DNA of 64,000 nt, taken from the NCBI RefSeq assembly GCF_027587195.1, contig NZ_JAPDDP010000019.1, forward strand, positions 1 through 64,000, given 5' to 3'. The translations under genes and the position numbers were made by a program. The notes under the pieces are model-generated. The model saw only the letters and a list, made by a program, of their open reading frames with translations, was not told the origin of the DNA and did no database searches. Every line of letters begins with the position of its first letter. Position 1 is the first letter of the stretch. Source of the DNA: Solirubrobacter phytolaccae (lineage in GTDB: Bacteria > Actinomycetota > Thermoleophilia > Solirubrobacterales > Solirubrobacteraceae). This document shows, in pieces, positions 50,516 through 59,855 of this stretch.

Positions 50516-51521
50516 GTTCGCCGGCGAGGTCACTGGCAAAGAGTCTCCGCACCTCGTCGGGGTCGTGTCCCTCTGACAGCAACACGACGAGCTTCGCGTA
50601 CGCGGCCTCGGTGGTCATGTCCAGGCCGCCGACCGCACCGGCCTCGATCAGCGGTTGGCTCGTCGCGTAGGCGTTCAGGTCCACGCGGCCGTCGACGCAC
50701 TGGGACACGACGCCCACCACGACCCCGCGCTCTGCTCCCGCGGCCAGCGTGCGCAGCAGCGCCGCGTCGTGCGTCGGCAGCGTGCCGGCGCCGTAGCCCT
50801 CGACGATCAGCCCGCGGGCGGGCGGAGCCATCGCGGCCTCGAGCAGGCCCGCCGGCATCCCGGGGTAGACACGCAGCAGGTTGACCGGCGCGTCGAGGTC
50901 CATCGGGAGCCCGACGGCGCCGGACGCGTGGCCGAGCAGGCGGGACTCGTCGACCTGGATCTGCACACCGGCCATGCCCAGCGGCGGCAGGTTGGGTGAG
51001 GCGAAGGCCTCGAACCCGGACGCGCTGGACTTCACGGTGCGGCAGCCGCGCAGGATGTGCGAGCCGAACACGAGGCAGACCTCGCGCACGTCGTCGCGGG
51101 CGGCGACGAGCACCGCGGTGAGCAGGTTCTGGCGGCCGTCGCTGCGCAGCACGCCGAGTGGGATCTGGCTGCCGGTGACGACGACCGGCTTGTCGAGCCC
51201 GCGCAGCAGGAACGCGAGCGCCGAGGCGGTGTAGGCCATCGTGTCCGTGCCGTGCAGGACGACGAAGCCGTCGTAGTGCTGGCGGCGGGTCGCGATGTCG
51301 CGCGCGATCCGCAGCCAGTCGGCGGGGAGCGCGTTGGCCGAGTCCAGCAGCGGCGCGTACTCGCAGATCGAGAGCTCGGGCACCTCCGCGGTGTGCAGCT
51401 GCGGGTTGTCGCGCACCTGCTCGGTGAGGTGCCCCGGAACGGGCGCGTAGCCGCTCTCGGTCGACTTCATCCCGATCGTCCCGCCCACGTAGGCGACGTA
51501 GATGCGCTTGCGGTCGCTCAT
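50505..51521 (-). CDS. ansA: Asparaginase (type I, cytoplasmic)
   Basis: A 338-aa enzyme without signal peptide. The first catalytic Thr lies in VAYVGGTIGM (residues 8-17). The second triad is VVLHGTDTMAYTASAL near residue 87, and TGSQIPLGVLRSDGRQN follows near residue 116. It hydrolyses L-asparagine to aspartate and ammonia. ATG 51521 overlaps the stop of the paaX-like gene, so the regulator and enzyme are made from one message. Confidence 0.9.
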   Translation of the reverse strand: MSDRKRIYVAYVGGTIGMKSTESGYAPVPGHLTEQVRDNPQLHTAEVPELSICEYAPLLDSANALPADWLRIARDIATRRQHYDGFVVLHGTDTMAYTASALAFLLRGLDKPVVVTGSQIPLGVLRSDGRQNLLTAVLVAARDDVREVCLVFGSHILRGCRTVKSSASGFEAFASPNLPPLGMAGVQIQVDESRLLGHASGAVGLPMDLDAPVNLLRVYPGMPAGLLEAAMAPPARGLIVEGYGAGTLPTHDAALLRTLAAGAERGVVVGVVSQCVDGRVDLNAYATSQPLIEAGAVGGLDMTTEAAYAKLVVLLSEGHDPDEVRRLFASDLAGELTV

Positions 51522-52339
51522 GTCGTCACCAACGCGTCGAAGTGCTGCTGGGCCGCGGGGGCCCACTGCTGGTGGCGGTCGGTGAACAGGTCGTGCGCGC
51601 GCCGGCGGGGCCAATCGGCGGGCAGGAGGTCATCCGGGAGGTCCGGGTCGATGAACGGGAACCGCCGCCAGGCGTGGACGAGCGCGGTCTGCGCGGCGAA
51701 CGTGGCCGCTTCGTCACCCGGGCGCAGGTGGGCGAAGTCCTCGATGAACTGCTCGTAGTGCTCGCGCAGGTCGGGCAGGTCCCACGCCTCACCGATCACC
51801 TTCTCGGTCCCGCCGAGCGCGCCGAGCTCGGCCCGGAACGTCAGCAGCTCCGCGGGCGCTTGGACCCGCACCTGCGCCTCGCGGTCCACGTGCGGGGTGA
51901 TCCACAGCCCACCGCCGAGCGAGCCGAACCCCGCCCACGCGAGCTGGGTCGTGGCCCGGTGGCGCAGCTCACGCCGCTGCTCGGGCACGCGCAGCACGAG
52001 CAGCAGCCAACGCCCGTCCCAGCTCACCGGGCCGCCGAAGCCGTAGATCCGGCGGGCGCCCACGCGCAGCAGCTCGGCGGAGCGGTGCGTGAGCCGCATC
52101 CGCGAACGCCGACCGATCCGCTCGCTCTGCAGCCAGTCCTCGCGCGCGGAACGTACGACCGCCTGCCGGGCCGCGGACGGGCTGAAGCCGAGCAGCTGCA
52201 GCGAGCCGATCAGCGCCTCCTGCCAGGCGCCGTCCGGGCGTGGCAGCAGGAACTCGCCCAGCACCGTCAGCAGGGTCGAGCGGGCGGCGGGAGCGCCGAC
52301 GGAGGCGCGTCGCAGGACGTCGTCCACTCCCGCCAACAT
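51518..52339 (-). CDS. paaX: PaaX family transcriptional regulator
   Basis: A 273-aa regulator: the N-terminal helix-turn-helix (AARSTLLTVLGEFLLPRPDG near residue 17, then SAREDWLQSERIGRRSRM), and a C-terminal domain ending HAWRRFPFIDPDLPDDLLPA, which is the PaaX signature. The E. coli protein represses phenylacetate genes until phenylacetyl-CoA binds. Its ATG is only 8 bp from the start of the divergent deaminase gene, so it probably controls the aromatic-CoA operon on its right (inference). Confidence 0.88.
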   Translation of the reverse strand: MLAGVDDVLRRASVGAPAARSTLLTVLGEFLLPRPDGAWQEALIGSLQLLGFSPSAARQAVVRSAREDWLQSERIGRRSRMRLTHRSAELLRVGARRIYGFGGPVSWDGRWLLLVLRVPEQRRELRHRATTQLAWAGFGSLGGGLWITPHVDREAQVRVQAPAELLTFRAELGALGGTEKVIGEAWDLPDLREHYEQFIEDFAHLRPGDEAATFAAQTALVHAWRRFPFIDPDLPDDLLPADWPRRRAHDLFTDRHQQWAPAAQQHFDALVTT

Positions 52340-52347
52340 ATCGGCGC

Positions 52348-53952
52348 ATGACCCGGGCACTCGTGGGAGGGACGATCGCGGACGTCTACACCGGCACGTG
52401 GACGCGGGCAAACGTCGAGTTCGACGGCGGCGTGATCACGTACGTCGGCCCGCGCGAACCGGCGTGTGAGGCGATCGACATCACCGGCAAGGTGCTCGTG
52501 CCGGGCTACATCGAGCCGCACACGCACCCGTGGTGCCTGTACTCGCCGGCCTCGTTGCTCGAGGTCGCGGTGCCGGACGGGACGACGACGCTGGTCTACG
52601 ACAACCTGTTCTTCTTCCTGTCGCACGGGGTGGACGGGCTGCGGTCGATCGTCGACCAGTGCCGCGCCGCGCCGGCGCACATCCGTTGGGTGGCGCGGAT
52701 CTCCCCGCAGTCCGCGTACCCGGACGAGGCGGAGCGCTTCGCCATCGACACGATCGCGCCGATGCTGTCGTGGCCGGAGGTGGTTGCGAGCGGCGAGATC
52801 ACGAATTGGATGTCGGTCGTGCGCGGTGATCCACGGGTCGCGGCGGGGATCGCCGCGGCCAAGGCGGCGCGGCGGCGTGTGGAGGGCCACAACGCCGGCG
52901 CCTCCTACACCCGGCTGAACGAGCTCTCGCTGGCGGGCATCTCCGCCGATCACGAGGCGATCACCGCTGACGAGGCACGGGATCGGCTGCGGCTGGGCAT
53001 GTGGACGATGCTGCGCCAGTCCTCGCTGCGTCCCGACCTCCCGGCGCTGCTCGACGGCCTGCGCGACGTGCTCCCGAGCGCCCGGCGGCTGATGCTCACG
53101 ACGGACGGCGCGACCCCGTCGTTCTACGCGGAGCACGGCGTGATCGGCGGCGCGCTGCGGATCGCGAGCGAGCAGGGGATCGACCCGATGCGGGCGCTGC
53201 AGATGGCGACGATCGACCCGGCCACGTTCCTTGGGCTGGACGAGCGGCTCGGCGGCATTGCGCCCGGCCGGGCGGCGACGTTCAACGTGCTGCCCGAGAT
53301 CGGCGAGTGGCAGCCGGAGACCGTGTACGTGCGCGGCGAGGTCGTCGCGCGGGAGGGACGGCTGACGGCGGCGCTACCGGAGATCGACTGGCCGGCGGGC
53401 CCGGGGCTGGTGGCGCCCGACGCGTCGCTGTTCGCCCCGTTGAGCGGCGTCGTGCCCGTCGCGCGTTACGAGTCCGCGGTGATCAACCGGCGCGTGGACC
53501 GGGAGGTCGTGCCGGGCGACGTGCACGCGGTGCTTGTCGGTCGCGACGGCTCGTGGGCCGCGAAGGGCGTGGTGGAGCGGTTCCTGGACGTCGACGGCTT
53601 CGCCACCACCGCGACGACGTCGCTCGAGCTGCTCGTGGTGGGGCGCGATCCCGCCGCGATGGCCCGCGCGGCCGCCCGGGTGGCCGAGCTGGGCGGCGGG
53701 TTCGCCTTCGACGGCGGCTGGTCGGCGCCGCTGGAGATCGATGGGCTCATCTCCGCCGGGACGTTCGACACAACGGTTGCGATCGATAGTAGGCTGTCTG
53801 ACGAGATGAGGAGAGCCGGGTATCCGTTCCACGATCCCCTGTACAGCCTGCTGTTCGCGTCCGGCGACTTCCTTCCGGAGTTGCGCGTGACGCCGAGCGG
53901 CCTGCTGGAGGTGAAGTCGCGCACCGTCCTCACTGGTACGGTGCGGCGGTGA
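52348..53952 (+). CDS. Adenine-deaminase-like amidohydrolase
   Basis: A 534-aa amidohydrolase. GKVLVPGYIEPHTHPWCLYS near residue 50 holds the HxH metal site; EGHNAGAS near residue 179, ISADHEAITADEA near residue 197 and LTTDGATPSFY near residue 250 give the further ligands. The C-terminal GGGFAFDGGW and DPLYSLLF segments match adenine deaminase (Ade), which makes hypoxanthine and ammonia. Placed ahead of a benzoate-CoA ligase it may act on another cyclic amine or amide (inference). GTGA couples it to the ligase. Confidence 0.82.
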   Translation: MTRALVGGTIADVYTGTWTRANVEFDGGVITYVGPREPACEAIDITGKVLVPGYIEPHTHPWCLYSPASLLEVAVPDGTTTLVYDNLFFFLSHGVDGLRSIVDQCRAAPAHIRWVARISPQSAYPDEAERFAIDTIAPMLSWPEVVASGEITNWMSVVRGDPRVAAGIAAAKAARRRVEGHNAGASYTRLNELSLAGISADHEAITADEARDRLRLGMWTMLRQSSLRPDLPALLDGLRDVLPSARRLMLTTDGATPSFYAEHGVIGGALRIASEQGIDPMRALQMATIDPATFLGLDERLGGIAPGRAATFNVLPEIGEWQPETVYVRGEVVAREGRLTAALPEIDWPAGPGLVAPDASLFAPLSGVVPVARYESAVINRRVDREVVPGDVHAVLVGRDGSWAAKGVVERFLDVDGFATTATTSLELLVVGRDPAAMARAAARVAELGGGFAFDGGWSAPLEIDGLISAGTFDTTVAIDSRLSDEMRRAGYPFHDPLYSLLFASGDFLPELRVTPSGLLEVKSRTVLTGTVRR

Positions 53953-55412
53953 ACAACTCCGGGACGCTGGTCGACCGGCGGTTGGAGGCCGGTCACGGGG
54001 AGAAGGTCGCGATCCGCTGCGCCGGCGAATCGGTGACCTACGCGCAGCTGCACGACCGCATCTGCCGGGTCGGCAACGTGCTCGAAGGGCTCGGCGTCGG
54101 GCGCGAGGACCGCGTGCTGATGGTGCTCGACGACTCGCCCACGTTCGCGGCGCTGTTCCTCGGTGCGATGCGCGCGGGTGCGGTTCCGGCGCCCGTGTCC
54201 TTTCTTGACACGACCGAGAACTTCGCGCACTACGCACGTGACTCATACGCGAAGTTGATCGTCGCCGAGAACGCGCTGTTGGAACGTCTGCCCGAGGGCA
54301 CGATGGCACGTTCACGGTTCGAGTCGCTGCTGGCGGAGGCGCCCGGTGAGCGCTCGCCGGCGGACACGCACCGCGACGACATGGCGTTCTGGCTGTTCAG
54401 TGGTGGATCCACCGGCTTCCCCAAGGGCGTCGTGCATCTGCATCACGACATCGAGTGCACCTGCGAAACCTACGCGAAGGAAATTCTTCGCATACGGGAA
54501 GACGACGTGACGTTCTCTTCCACCAAGCTCTACCACGCCTACGGGCTGGGGAACAACCTCACGTTCCCGTACTGGGTGGGGGCGACGACCGTGCTCCGTC
54601 CGGGCCGCCCAGACCCGCGGGGGCTGCTCGAGACGGCGGCCGAGCAGCGGCCGACGCTCTTCTTCAGCGTGCCGACGCTGTACGGCGCGATGGTGAACCT
54701 GGAGGATTCGTTCTCCTTTGACTTGAGCTCAGTGCGCATGTGCGTGAGCGCCGCCGAGCCGCTGGCGCCGGAGGTGCTGCGGCGCTGGCAGAACTGCTTC
54801 GGGCTGGACATCGTCGACGGCATCGGCTCGACCGAGCTCCTGCACATTTACTGTTCGAACCGGCAGGGTGACGTGCGGCCGGGGACGAGCGGCAAGCCGG
54901 TACCCGGCTACGAGCTCGTGCTGCGCGACGAGCTCGGCGGCCCGGTCGCCGACGGCGACGTCGGCAACCTGTGGGTGCGCGGCGACTCCGCGCTCGCCTA
55001 CTACTGGCACCAGCACGAGAAGACCAAGGCCGCGATCCACGGCGATCTGTTCTTCACGGGCGATCGGTACCGCGTCAACGAGGACGGCGACTACGTCTAT
55101 GAGGGCCGCGCCGACGACATGATCAAGATCGGCGGTCTCTGGGCCTCCCCGATCGAGATCGAGAACGCGCTCGTCGAGCACCCGCGCGTGCTCGAGGCGG
55201 CCGCGGTGGGCATCGACGCCGACTACACGACGCGCGTGAAGGCGTTTGTGATCGCCCGCGGCGAGCCGGGTGACGACGGCCTCGTGGCCGACCTGCAGGC
55301 GTGGTGCAAGCAGCGCCTGCGCCGCTACGAGTACCCGCACTTCATCGAGTTCGTCGACGATCTGCCCAAGACCCCGACCGGCAAGATCCAGCGCTACAAG
55401 CTCAGAGCATGA
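53949..55412 (+). CDS. Benzoate-CoA ligase family enzyme
   Basis: A 487-aa adenylate-forming enzyme. The P-loop is WLFSGGSTGFPKGVVHLHHD near residue 147, followed by KLYHAYGLGNNLTFPYWVGA near residue 193. GIGSTELLHIYCSN near residue 293, GRADDMIKIGGLWASPIEIE near residue 384 and the final PKTPTGKIQRYKLR, with the catalytic lysine, complete it. The set matches benzoate/aminobenzoate/3-hydroxybenzoate-CoA ligases. It activates an aromatic acid to its CoA thioester at the cost of ATP. It sits in a chain of overlapping genes, 52348 to 56406. Confidence 0.9.
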   Translation: MNNSGTLVDRRLEAGHGEKVAIRCAGESVTYAQLHDRICRVGNVLEGLGVGREDRVLMVLDDSPTFAALFLGAMRAGAVPAPVSFLDTTENFAHYARDSYAKLIVAENALLERLPEGTMARSRFESLLAEAPGERSPADTHRDDMAFWLFSGGSTGFPKGVVHLHHDIECTCETYAKEILRIREDDVTFSSTKLYHAYGLGNNLTFPYWVGATTVLRPGRPDPRGLLETAAEQRPTLFFSVPTLYGAMVNLEDSFSFDLSSVRMCVSAAEPLAPEVLRRWQNCFGLDIVDGIGSTELLHIYCSNRQGDVRPGTSGKPVPGYELVLRDELGGPVADGDVGNLWVRGDSALAYYWHQHEKTKAAIHGDLFFTGDRYRVNEDGDYVYEGRADDMIKIGGLWASPIEIENALVEHPRVLEAAAVGIDADYTTRVKAFVIARGEPGDDGLVADLQAWCKQRLRRYEYPHFIEFVDDLPKTPTGKIQRYKLRA

Positions 55413-55762
55413 TCTTCACCGCCCCCGAAGTGGAGGACTTCGCCGGCGTCGAGTCGGCGCTCACCGACGCGTTCCGGCGCGCGCAGGAGGCCGCGCGCGC
55501 CGAGGAGCCGATCGTGTTCGTCCTGCGCAACGAGCATCTGCTCGGCCAGAGCGGCGTGCCGGGCGCGATGCTCGCCAACGCGCTGCTGGCCGGGATGCGG
55601 ACGCTGGCGGCCGAGAAGTGCGCCGCCAACGCGATCGCGGTCGGTGAGGACCACGCGGCCGAGGACCTCCAGCACTGGATCGCGCTGCTGTCCGAGGGCC
55701 GCGGCGTGGCGGGCGAGCTCGTCCACGTCGGCGCCAAGCACGTCGGGAAGGTGCAGTCATGA
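55409..55762 (+). CDS. Small SDR-derived-looking protein in the aromatic operon
   Basis: A 117-aa protein. Its middle (VPGAMLANALLAGMRTLAAE, then NAIAVGE) resembles the second half of an SDR fold, but the glycine-rich cofactor loop and the Tyr-Lys pair are missing. It may be a structural subunit or heterodimer partner of the SDR encoded next. The frame starts at ATG 55409 inside an ATGA overlap with the ligase and ends in an ATGA overlap with the SDR, which argues for a real gene. Confidence 0.65.
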   Translation: MIFTAPEVEDFAGVESALTDAFRRAQEAARAEEPIVFVLRNEHLLGQSGVPGAMLANALLAGMRTLAAEKCAANAIAVGEDHAAEDLQHWIALLSEGRGVAGELVHVGAKHVGKVQS

Positions 55763-56406
55763 GGGCGATCGTCACCGGCGCCGCGCGCGGGATCGGGCTG
55801 GCGGTGGCCGACCGGCTGGCCGCCGACGGCTTCGACGTCCTGCGCGTGGACCTGGCCGACGGCTTCGTCGCCGACGTCACGTCGCCGGAGGACCGTGCGC
55901 GGATCGTCGCGGAGGCCGGGCCCGTCGACGTGCTCGTCAACAACGCCGGCATCACGCGCGACGCGCGGATCGTGAAGATGACCGAGGAGCAGTTCCTCGC
56001 GGTCATCCGCGTCAACCTCGGCGCCGCCTACGAGCTCACGCGCGCCTGCACGTTCAATGAGGGTGCGAGCGTGGTATCGCTCGCCAGCCGCGCCTACCTC
56101 GGCAACTTCGGCCAGTTCAACTACAGCGCCTCCAAGGGCGGGCTCGTCGGCATGACGCGCGCTTTGGCTCTGGAGCTGGCTCCGCGCGTGCGCGTGAACG
56201 CCATCGCCCCGAGCCTCACCGCGTCGGAGATGACGCGCGCGATGCCCGAGAAGGTGCTGGACAAGATGATCGCGAGCATCCCGCTCGGCCGCCAGGCCGA
56301 GCCTGAGGAGATCGCCGAGACGATCGCCGCGCTGGCCTCACCGGCCACCGCGTACGTGACGGGCCAGGTCCTGGTCGCCTGTGGCGGCCGCAGCCTGGCT
56401 CCTTGA
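55759..56406 (+). CDS. Short-chain dehydrogenase (3-oxoacyl reductase-like)
   Basis: A 215-aa classical SDR: VTGAARGIGLAVADRLAADG at residues 5-24, VNNAGITRDARIVKMT near 59, SLASRAYLG near 108, YSASKGG with Tyr/Lys near 122, and PLGRQAEPEEIAETI near 177. It looks like FabG and probably acts on a hydroxyacyl-CoA of the pathway. The protein is short because the region after the first strand is trimmed. Confidence 0.88.
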   Translation: MRAIVTGAARGIGLAVADRLAADGFDVLRVDLADGFVADVTSPEDRARIVAEAGPVDVLVNNAGITRDARIVKMTEEQFLAVIRVNLGAAYELTRACTFNEGASVVSLASRAYLGNFGQFNYSASKGGLVGMTRALALELAPRVRVNAIAPSLTASEMTRAMPEKVLDKMIASIPLGRQAEPEEIAETIAALASPATAYVTGQVLVACGGRSLAP

Positions 56407-56421
56407 AATGAGGAGAAGCGA

Positions 56422-57867
56422 ATGACCGGAATGCTCATCGCAGGCGAGCGCACCGACGGTGCGGCGGGGGAGGGCATCGACGTCATCGATCCCGCCACCG
56501 AGGAGCGGATCGACTCCGTCCCGCGGGGAACCGCGGCGGACGTCGACGCGGCCGTGGAGGCGGCGGACCGCGCGTTCGTCGACTGGCAGAAGACCGACGC
56601 CGAGGACCGCGCGAACCTGCTGCGCAAGGCGATCGCGCTGATCGAGCGCGATCGCAAGGACCTGACGATGTCATTGGTCCACGAGCAGGGCAAGCCTGTG
56701 ACCGAGGCCGGCGGCGAGATCCACCACCTCATCCACGGCCTGAACTACTACGCGGACCTCGCGACCAAGGTGCGCGGCTCCTACCAGCCGCTGCCGTCCG
56801 CGCTGAGCAAGGCCTACGGCATGGTCATCCGCCGCCCGATGGGCGTCGTGGCGGCGATCGTGCCCAACAACTTCCCGCTCACGCTGCTCGGCACCAAGCT
56901 CGCGCCGGCGCTGATGGCGGGCAACACGATCGTGGTCAAGCCGGCCGCGACGACGCCGCTCACGACGCTCAAGATCGCCGAGCTGCTGCTCGAGGCCGAG
57001 TTCCCGCCCGGCGTGGTCAACGTGATCACGGGCAAGGGCTCCGAGGTCGGCGACGCGCTCGTCACCCACGACAAGGTCCGCCGCGTGGCGTTCACCGGCT
57101 CGACCGCCGTCGGCCGCCACATCATGGGCCTGGCGGCGCCGAAGCTCAAGCGCCTGACGATGGAGCTGGGCGGCAGCGACCCCGTCATCGTCGCCCCGGA
57201 CGCGAACATCAAGGCCGCGGCGCGCGGCATCGCGATCGGCCGGTTCTGGAACTGCGGCCAGATGTGCCTGGGCGGCAAGCGGATCTACGTCTTCGACGAG
57301 GTCTACGACGAGCTGCTGGAGCAGCTGACCCGCACGGTCGGCAAGTACGAGCCCGGGCTCGGGTGGGAGAAGGCCGAGAAGCCGGCGATCCGCGTCGGGC
57401 CGTTGCACACCGCCGACGGCCGCGACGAGATCCACGCGCAGCTGCAGGACGCGCTCGACGGCGGCGGCGAGCTCGTGCTCGGCGGCGACAAGCGCGACGG
57501 CACCGGGTACTTCGTGAACCCCACCATCGTCACCAACCCGGCGCTGGACTCACGGGTCGCGCGGGAGGAGACGTTCGGGCCGGTGCTGCCGATCTGGAAG
57601 GTGAGTGACCTTGACGAGGCGATTCGCCTGTCCAATGACAGTGAATACGGCCTCGGCGCCTCGGTGTGGACGAACGACATTCGCACGATTCACCGTGTCG
57701 CCAACGAGGTGGAGGCCGGCATGAAGTGGGTCAACCAGTTCCACTACGGCTATGACGAGCTGCCGTTCGGTGGCGTCAAGCAGTCCGGGTACGGCAAGGA
57801 GCACGGGCAGGAGGGCCTCGACTATTACCTCGAGGACATCTCCGTCGTGGTGGGAGGGCTCGAGTAG
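56422..57867 (+). CDS. NAD(P)-dependent aldehyde dehydrogenase
   Basis: A 481-aa ALDH. GVVAAIVPNNFPLTLLGTKL near residue 142 and FTGSTAVGRHI near residue 223 form the cofactor site. MELGGSDPVIV with the general-base Glu is near residue 246, and the catalytic Cys is in NCGQMCLGGKR near residue 280. FGPVLPI is near 387. Relatives oxidise succinate semialdehyde, benzaldehyde or semialdehydes of ring-cleavage routes. It begins 15 bp after the SDR, after a GAGGAG. Confidence 0.9.
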   Translation: MTGMLIAGERTDGAAGEGIDVIDPATEERIDSVPRGTAADVDAAVEAADRAFVDWQKTDAEDRANLLRKAIALIERDRKDLTMSLVHEQGKPVTEAGGEIHHLIHGLNYYADLATKVRGSYQPLPSALSKAYGMVIRRPMGVVAAIVPNNFPLTLLGTKLAPALMAGNTIVVKPAATTPLTTLKIAELLLEAEFPPGVVNVITGKGSEVGDALVTHDKVRRVAFTGSTAVGRHIMGLAAPKLKRLTMELGGSDPVIVAPDANIKAAARGIAIGRFWNCGQMCLGGKRIYVFDEVYDELLEQLTRTVGKYEPGLGWEKAEKPAIRVGPLHTADGRDEIHAQLQDALDGGGELVLGGDKRDGTGYFVNPTIVTNPALDSRVAREETFGPVLPIWKVSDLDEAIRLSNDSEYGLGASVWTNDIRTIHRVANEVEAGMKWVNQFHYGYDELPFGGVKQSGYGKEHGQEGLDYYLEDISVVVGGLE

Positions 57868-58641
57868 ATGGCTGTCTCGTACGAAGCCGACGGATACGTC
57901 GGGTACATCATCCTGGACAAGCCGCCGGCGAACTCCTACGACTATGACTTCATGGAGGAGTTCCAGGTCGCCGTCGACGCGGCCGCCGACGACGACGAGA
58001 CCGCGGTCATCATCGTGCGCAGCGCGTCGGACAAGTTCTTCTCCGCCGGCGCCGACATCAAGGCGTTCGCGGCCAACAGCGCCGAGGACAACATGGCGAT
58101 GATCGAGCGGGGGCACGAGGTGCTGGCCTCGATCGCCCGCGTCCCGAAGGTGTTCATCGCTCAGATCGAAGGTCACGCGCTCGGTGGCGGCCTGGAGATC
58201 GCGCTCGCGTGCGACCTGCGCTTCGGCGCGCGGGGAACGTACAAATTGGGCTTGCCAGAGGTGACGCTCGGCCTGCTGCCCGGCAACGGCGGCACGCAGC
58301 GGCTCCCGCGGATCATCGGCGTGCCACAGGCGCTGGACCTGATGATCACCGGACAGCCGCTCTCACCGGAGAAGGCGCACACGCTCGGCATCCTCGACCG
58401 GCTCTTCCCGGTCGACGAGATCGCGGCCTGGACGCGCAACTACGCCTCGTCGCTCGCGCGCGGGGCCACCGTCGCCATCGGCGAGATCAAGCTCACGACC
58501 TACGCGGGCATCGAGAAGCCGATCGCCGACGCGCTGGCCCGCGAGCGCGAAGGCATCCGACGGCTGTTCGACACTCAGGACTCAGCCGAGGGCTTCACGG
58601 CCTTCAAGGAAAAGCGCAAGCCGGAGTTCAAGGGTGCCTGA
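57868..58641 (+). CDS. Enoyl-CoA hydratase (crotonase family)
   Basis: A 257-aa crotonase. The oxyanion-hole region DKFFSAGADIKAFA is near residue 53; the two catalytic glutamates are seen in GHALGGGLEIALACD near residue 99 and LPEVTLGLLPGNGGTQRLPR near residue 128. It hydrates a 2-enoyl-CoA. The ATG follows the ALDH stop with no gap, and its end overlaps the FAD oxidoreductase gene by 8 bp. Confidence 0.9.
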   Translation: MAVSYEADGYVGYIILDKPPANSYDYDFMEEFQVAVDAAADDDETAVIIVRSASDKFFSAGADIKAFAANSAEDNMAMIERGHEVLASIARVPKVFIAQIEGHALGGGLEIALACDLRFGARGTYKLGLPEVTLGLLPGNGGTQRLPRIIGVPQALDLMITGQPLSPEKAHTLGILDRLFPVDEIAAWTRNYASSLARGATVAIGEIKLTTYAGIEKPIADALAREREGIRRLFDTQDSAEGFTAFKEKRKPEFKGA

Positions 58642-59836
58642 AAGAGAAATCGAGTTCCTCATCATCGGCGGCGGTGACGCCGGCTTCTCCGCCGCGCGCA
58701 CCCTCCGCGAGGAGGGGGCGGAGGGATCGGTGCTGGTCGTCTCCCGCGATCCCGACCCGCCCTACGACCGCACCGCCGTCTCAAAGGGTTTCCTTGGCGG
58801 TGAGAAGACGCGCGGTGACGTGCTGCTCGGAGGTGAGAACTGGTTCGCCGAGAACGACGTCGAGCTGCTCACCCGCACCAGCGCGATGAAGCTCGACACC
58901 GAGGCGCACACCGTCACGCTGTCCAACAAGGACGTGATCCGCTACGGCAAGCTGCTGCTCGCCACCGGCGCGAACGTGAAGCGCCTGCGCGTGGACGGGT
59001 CAGACCTCGACGGCATTCACTACCTTCGCGCGCTCGGAAATGCGGACGCCATCCGTGAAGACGCGAAGGACAACATCGTGCTTGTCGGCGGCTCCTACAT
59101 CGCCACCGAGGTCGCCGCGACTTTGACGTCGATGGGCCGCAAGTGCACCCTGGTGATGCAGGAGGGCGTGACCCTGGAGCGCACGTTCGGCAAGACCGCC
59201 GGCGCGTTCTTCCAGAAAGCGCTCACCGACCACGGCGTCGCGGTCTACGGCGGCGAGGAGGTGGAGCGCTTCGAGGGTGAAGGCCGCGTGTCCGCCGTCG
59301 TCACCGCCTCGGGCAAGTCCATTCCCGCCGACGCCGTCGTGGTCGGCGTGGGGGTGACGCCGGACGTGTCACTGGCCAAGAAGGCCGGGCTGGAGCTCGG
59401 CGAACGCGGCGGCGTGCTCACCGACAGCAAGCTCGCCACCTCCGCCGTCGACGTGTTCGCCGCGGGTGACATCGCCGAGTACGACTCGGTCGTGCACCAG
59501 CAGCGCGTGCGCATCGAGCACTGGGACGTCGCCGAGAACCAGGGCAAGACCGCCGCCCGCTCGATGCTCGGCCACGACGATCCCCACGACGTCGTCCCGT
59601 ACTTCTTCTCCGATTTGAGTGACTGGACGTGGTTCGAGTACGTCGGCCCGGCCTACAGCTGGACCGAGGAGATCGTGCGCGGCTCAGTCGACGAGGGCAA
59701 GTTCACCGTCTGGTACCTCGACGGTGACCGCCTCGTCGCCGCGCTCGCCGTGGACCGCAGTGACGACCTCGACCAGGCGCGCGAGCTGATCAAGTCCCGC
59801 GAGCTCGTCGACCGCGCCGCGCTCGCTGCGACCTAA
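58634..59836 (+). CDS. FAD-dependent pyridine nucleotide reductase (BphA4/ferredoxin-reductase-like)
   Basis: A 400-aa flavoprotein: FAD loop LIIGGGDAGFSAARTLREEG at residues 8-27, YDRTAVSKGFL near 45, NAD loop IVLVGGSYIATEVAATL near 150, and VDVFAAGDIAEYD near 277. It resembles the reductases that feed ferredoxin or mono- and dioxygenases. It overlaps the crotonase gene, so it belongs to the aromatic operon and may supply electrons to an oxygenase such as the R2-like protein at 61743 (inference). Confidence 0.85.
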   Translation: MPEREIEFLIIGGGDAGFSAARTLREEGAEGSVLVVSRDPDPPYDRTAVSKGFLGGEKTRGDVLLGGENWFAENDVELLTRTSAMKLDTEAHTVTLSNKDVIRYGKLLLATGANVKRLRVDGSDLDGIHYLRALGNADAIREDAKDNIVLVGGSYIATEVAATLTSMGRKCTLVMQEGVTLERTFGKTAGAFFQKALTDHGVAVYGGEEVERFEGEGRVSAVVTASGKSIPADAVVVGVGVTPDVSLAKKAGLELGERGGVLTDSKLATSAVDVFAAGDIAEYDSVVHQQRVRIEHWDVAENQGKTAARSMLGHDDPHDVVPYFFSDLSDWTWFEYVGPAYSWTEEIVRGSVDEGKFTVWYLDGDRLVAALAVDRSDDLDQARELIKSRELVDRAALAAT

Positions 59837-59855
59837 GTCTGAGTAGCCGTCTCCG

